From: Paraniabella ginsengisoli
GTDB lineage: Bacteria; Bacteroidota; Bacteroidia; Chitinophagales; Chitinophagaceae
Direction of reading: 5' to 3'
Assembly (NCBI RefSeq): GCF_022513635.1
Contig: NZ_JAKWBL010000001.1
Span: 434,001-498,000, forward strand
DNA length: 64,000 bases
A program made the translations under genes and the position numbers. The notes beneath the pieces are model-generated. The model saw only the letters and a list, made by a program, of their open reading frames with translations. It searched no databases and was not told the DNA's origin. Position 1 is the first letter of the stretch. Each line of letters opens with the position of its first letter. Below are positions 60,460 to 64,000 of this stretch, in pieces.

Positions 60460-62903
60460 ATGCGTTCTTTTTTTATTGATAGCCCTTTTCACAATTGCCA
60501 AAGTAGCAACAGCCCAAACTGTAAATGGTAAAATAACAGACAACAGCCAGGTGCCAATGCCTAACGCATCTGTATCCCTTTTAAATGCAAAAGATTCATC
60601 TCTTAAGAAAATTAATGCCGCCGATAAAGAAGGTAATTTCCTATTCGAGCATATCGCCGCAGGTAAATATATATTGATGGCTACAAGCATTGGCTATGCC
60701 AAAACATATTCCGCAGTATTTGAATATGATAGTATAAGTAGCATTACACAACATTTAATTATTGACAAAAGTACCGTACAGATGACTGGTGTTGTTGTAA
60801 CTGCAAAACGCCCGCCCATCGAAATGAAGGCGGGAAAGACGGTAGTAAATGTAGATGGTCAGCCTACTAATGCCGGACTGAATGTGTTGGAAATACTGGA
60901 GAAATCGCCTGGCGTATCGGTTGATGCAGATGGAAATGTAAGCCTTCAGGGAAAAGGCGGTGTAATGATATTGATTGATGATAAACCTACTTATTTGAGC
61001 GGTACTCAACTAGCCGCCTACTTAAAAAGTATACAGGCAAGCGGCCTTAATCAGATAGAAATAATGACATCGCCACCAGCTAAGTACGACGCAGAAGGTG
61101 GATCGGGTGTCATCAATATTAAAACTAAGAAAGGCACTATCAAAGGGTTTAATGGTAATTTGGACTTAAATTATATACAGGGCCTATATCCTAAATATAA
61201 TGGCGGGGCCAATCTTAACTATCGCAATAATAAACTGAATATTTTTGGAAGTTACAATGGCGGTGTGTGGGAAAGCTTAGGAACAATGGCCATAAACCGA
61301 AATTTTTATAAGGATGGAGCGTACTCGGACTCTTCTGCTCAAATAACCAATCGGAAGAACGATAATGAGTGGCATAATACCAGGGTTGGTATGGATTATT
61401 ATTTTACCGATAATGATGTGGCTGGCATAGTTATAAGAGGCGGTATTAGCGAATGGGAGGAAATAATCAAAGTATATCAAACTTGTACGGCACGGATAAA
61501 GCGCTCCGTTCCATTCTGGCATCACAAGGAAACAATTCGGGGCGTTCGAAAAATATCAATATTAATGGAAATTACAAGCATACATTCGATTCGTTAGGAA
61601 AAGAAATGACTACCGATTTAGATTATGGATATTATGACGACCAGGGAAAAAATTTACTTATTACAAGAGCTTTAGATGTTGATAATACACAAGTGGGCAA
61701 CACCATCTCTTTACGTGGCACACAACCATCAATTGTAAATATATATAGTGGTAAAGTAGACTATATACACCCATTTTCCAAAGCACTAAAATTAGAAGCA
61801 GGTATTAAGAGCAGCTATGTAAATACTGATAACAATGTTCGGTATATGCGCGATACAAGTACCGGATGGTTTGATGATATAGAAAGAAGTAACCATTTTA
61901 TTTTTAAAGAAAACATTAATGCTTTATATGGCATATTTACAGCTAGCCTCAAAAAATGGGAATTAAGTGCCGGTCTTCGGGTAGAGAATACAAACGCCAA
62001 AGGTGAGCAGGTAGAAATAGATAGTAGCTTTACGCGGAAATACACTAACCTGTTTCCGAATGTTGGTGCCGTTTATAGCATCAACGATAAAAATAAACTG
62101 AGTTTTGCCTACAGCCGTCGGGTGCGCAGACCCGATTATGATGATCTGAATCCGTTTGTTTATTTTATAGATTCGCTTACTTACGGACAGGGAAATCCCT
62201 ACCTGCAACCCGAATTTTCCAATAGGTTTGAACTAAGTCATACATACAGGAGTTTCCTGACATTAACTATAAGCCATACGCGAACTGATGATATTATAAC
62301 ACAGCTATTAAAGCAGAACACCGAAAAGAAAACTACTTTTCAAACCACAGAAAACTTTGCAAAAAGAAGACAATGGGGAGCGTCAGTATCGATAAACAAA
62401 CAATTGGTAAAATGGTGGAACCTGAGCCTTTATACCGGCGTATTTAATAATCAATACAAAGGGTTATACAATGATGGTAAAATAAATACACCGATAGAAG
62501 TTGAAATTAATGTGCTTGATGCAAATGTGACCAATAGTTTTTCGTTTGCTAAAATATGGACAGGTGAAATAAGTGGCTGGTTTAGTTCAAGTCCTTCAGA
62601 TGGACTAATAATTGGCAATCCAATGGGGGCTTTAAATGTTGCGTTGGCAAAACAAGTTTTTAAGAAAAAGGAACTCTTAAGATTGGAGCCAGAGATATTC
62701 TGCGTACAAGCAACTTCAGCGGATATTCGCGATATGCTGATGTAGATATTACGGTTGATAATAACCGCCGAATGGATAATCCTCAGTTTAATGTTTCCCT
62801 CGTCTATAAATTTGGCAGTAACGATATAAAACCCGCCCGTCGCCGCACCGGCAGCGCCGACGACGAGCAAAGCCGTGTAGGCAGTGGGGGAATTAGTGAA
62901 TAG
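60460..62903 (+). CDS. TonB-dependent-receptor-like outer membrane barrel protein (interrupted frame)
   Basis: About 814 residues: signal peptide ending VATAQ, carboxypeptidase-regulatory domain (VNGKITDNSQVPMPNASVSL, FLFEHIAAGKYILMATSIGY), plug (NVLEILEKSPGVSVDADGNV, LIDDKPTYLSGTQLAAYLKS, IEIMTSPPAKYDAEGGSGVI) and a large barrel (RRVRRPDYDDLNPFVYFIDS, YGQGNPYLQPEFSNRFELSH). Single-base losses at the T run 60468-60474, GGG near 61456 and near 62675. After the last, LKIGARDILRTSNFSGYSRY and QFNVSLVYKFGSNDIKPARR end in a basic, Gly/Ser tail. The family lacks a recognised ligand. Tandem paralogue of the next gene. Confidence 0.85.
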
Positions 62904-63053
62904 CTAATGGACTATTTCGCCTCATCACATTAGTAAATTGATTAATCAAAAAGTACCATTCGCCGTAGTTTTTTAACCATTCATCGGCAAAAGCTTTTCC
63001 AAATCATGATTTACAAATAGGTTTGCACATCAATTTATAAATCAAAGTTTGTT

Positions 63054-64000
63054 ATGAGATTCTTAGTATTGGCATTAGGTCTGTTTGTATTTCAGAATTT
63101 ATCCGCACAGAAAATTGAAGGCTCTGTTAAAGATGTGGATGGGAAAGGTTTGACTGCCGCCACCGTATCGTTATTAAATGGGAAGGATTCGTCTATCGTA
63201 AAATTGAATGCTACTGATAAAGATGGTGTTTACATTTTTGAGCACATCGCTCCAGGTTATTATATGCTGATGGCGAGCGCTGTGGGTTTTGATAAAGCTT
63301 ATTCCGGCACGTTTGATTATGCTGGTGATGATAAAAAGCTAGCAGATATTCAAATGGCTGCGTCAGCTACTGAAATGTCAGCAGTTGTTGTTACAGCAAA
63401 GAAACCTTTGATTGAGGTTAAGTCCGACAAAATGATTGTAAATGTAGAAGGCACGATCAATGCTACCGGTAATGATGCTTTAGAGCTTCTACGGAAATCT
63501 CCTGGCGTATTGGTTGATAAAGACGATAACCTAAGTATGGCGGGTAAAAATGGCGTTAGGGTTTATATTGACGGAAAACCATCACCACTTCGCGGTACTG
63601 ATCTTGCTAACTATCTGAAATCAACTCAATCCTCAAGTGTCGAAGCAATTGAGCTGATTACAAATCCATCTGCTAAATATGAAGCTGAAGGCAATGCCGG
63701 TATTATAAATATAAGGCTTAAGAAAAACAAATCTTATGGTTTAAACGGATCTGTTAATGCAGGTTACAGTGTGGCTAAGTATGCTAAATATGATGGCGGC
63801 ATTAATCTGAATTATCGCGTTGAAAAAGTAAATCTTTTCGGTAATTATAATCATAATCAGGGATTGCGATATAACAACCTGGGCCTTTATAGAGAGCAGG
63901 CTGATAGCGTGTTTGACCAGTTTGCTAATCAGGTAAACGATTTGAAGTCGCATAACTTTAAAGCAGGCCTTGATTACTTTATCAATGATAAAAATACGTT
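63054..64000 (+). CDS. Outer membrane barrel protein, paralogue of the preceding gene (3' partial)
   Basis: Starts MRFLVLALGLFVFQNLSAQK and stays open to the window end (315 residues). The same modules appear in the same order: regulatory domain (IEGSVKDVDGKGLTAATVSL, YIFEHIAPGYYMLMASAVGF), plug (ALELLRKSPGVLVDKDDNLS, YIDGKPSPLRGTDLANYLKS, IELITNPSAKYEAEGNAGII) and first barrel strands. It is transcribed in the same direction 150 bases after the preceding gene and is clearly a paralogue. Confidence 0.87.
   Translation, partial: MRFLVLALGLFVFQNLSAQKIEGSVKDVDGKGLTAATVSLLNGKDSSIVKLNATDKDGVYIFEHIAPGYYMLMASAVGFDKAYSGTFDYAGDDKKLADIQMAASATEMSAVVVTAKKPLIEVKSDKMIVNVEGTINATGNDALELLRKSPGVLVDKDDNLSMAGKNGVRVYIDGKPSPLRGTDLANYLKSTQSSSVEAIELITNPSAKYEAEGNAGIINIRLKKNKSYGLNGSVNAGYSVAKYAKYDGGINLNYRVEKVNLFGNYNHNQGLRYNNLGLYREQADSVFDQFANQVNDLKSHNFKAGLDYFINDKNT

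Overview
The window looks like chromosomal DNA of a Bacteroidota bacterium, most likely of the Chitinophagaceae type. The signs are a SusC/SusD pair under an ECF sigma/FecR switch, TonB-linked barrel proteins, almost no Shine-Dalgarno sequences, promoter -7 elements of the TAnnTTTG type, AT-rich spacers full of short interspersed repeats, and an aromatic amino acid lyase/FabG pair of the sort found in flexirubin clusters. No rRNA, tRNA, CRISPR array, prophage or transposase was seen.

Layout: 0-8 kb holds mscL (partial), scpA, an OsmC peroxiredoxin, a FadL-like porin, a Trp/Tyr/Gly-rich lipoprotein, proS, a DUF3108 protein and a flippase-like membrane protein. 8-12.5 kb holds ruvC, a small gene plus nucleotidyltransferase, and atpB-E-F-H. 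12.5-20.8 kb is a sigma factor-FecR-SusC-SusD nutrient locus with a Tat-exported phosphoesterase. 20.8-33 kb carries every enzyme from glutamyl-tRNA to heme: hemJ and hemH on the minus strand, hemA-C-D-E-F-B-L on the plus strand. Three toxin-antitoxin-like pairs lie among them, one between hemC and hemD. 33-44.3 kb is a membrane-stress cassette on the minus strand: a large AAA+ protein, a DUF3887/beta-lactamase-fold hydrolase, a flotillin, an NfeD-like membrane protein, PspA and a small YbjN-like protein, with a divergent XRE regulator and a promoter region rich in inverted repeats. 44.4-64 kb holds the lyase and fabG, mazEF, fabH, a two-gene GMC dehydrogenase, an MFS exporter, a lytic transglycosylase, a Bax-inhibitor-like protein, typA, an AAA ATPase preceded by 32-bp tandem repeats, gcvH-vanZ and two tandem outer membrane barrel genes, the last cut by the window end.

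About 30 reading-frame breaks, nearly all equal to one missing base in a homopolymer, cut genes across the whole window, including proS, typA and most hem genes. These are most simply indel errors in the underlying assembly. I therefore give each such gene as one interrupted CDS over its full extent and note where the break lies. Several short palindromic repeat families sit between genes, and two copies of one family appear to lie inside hemF, where they seem to be translated.
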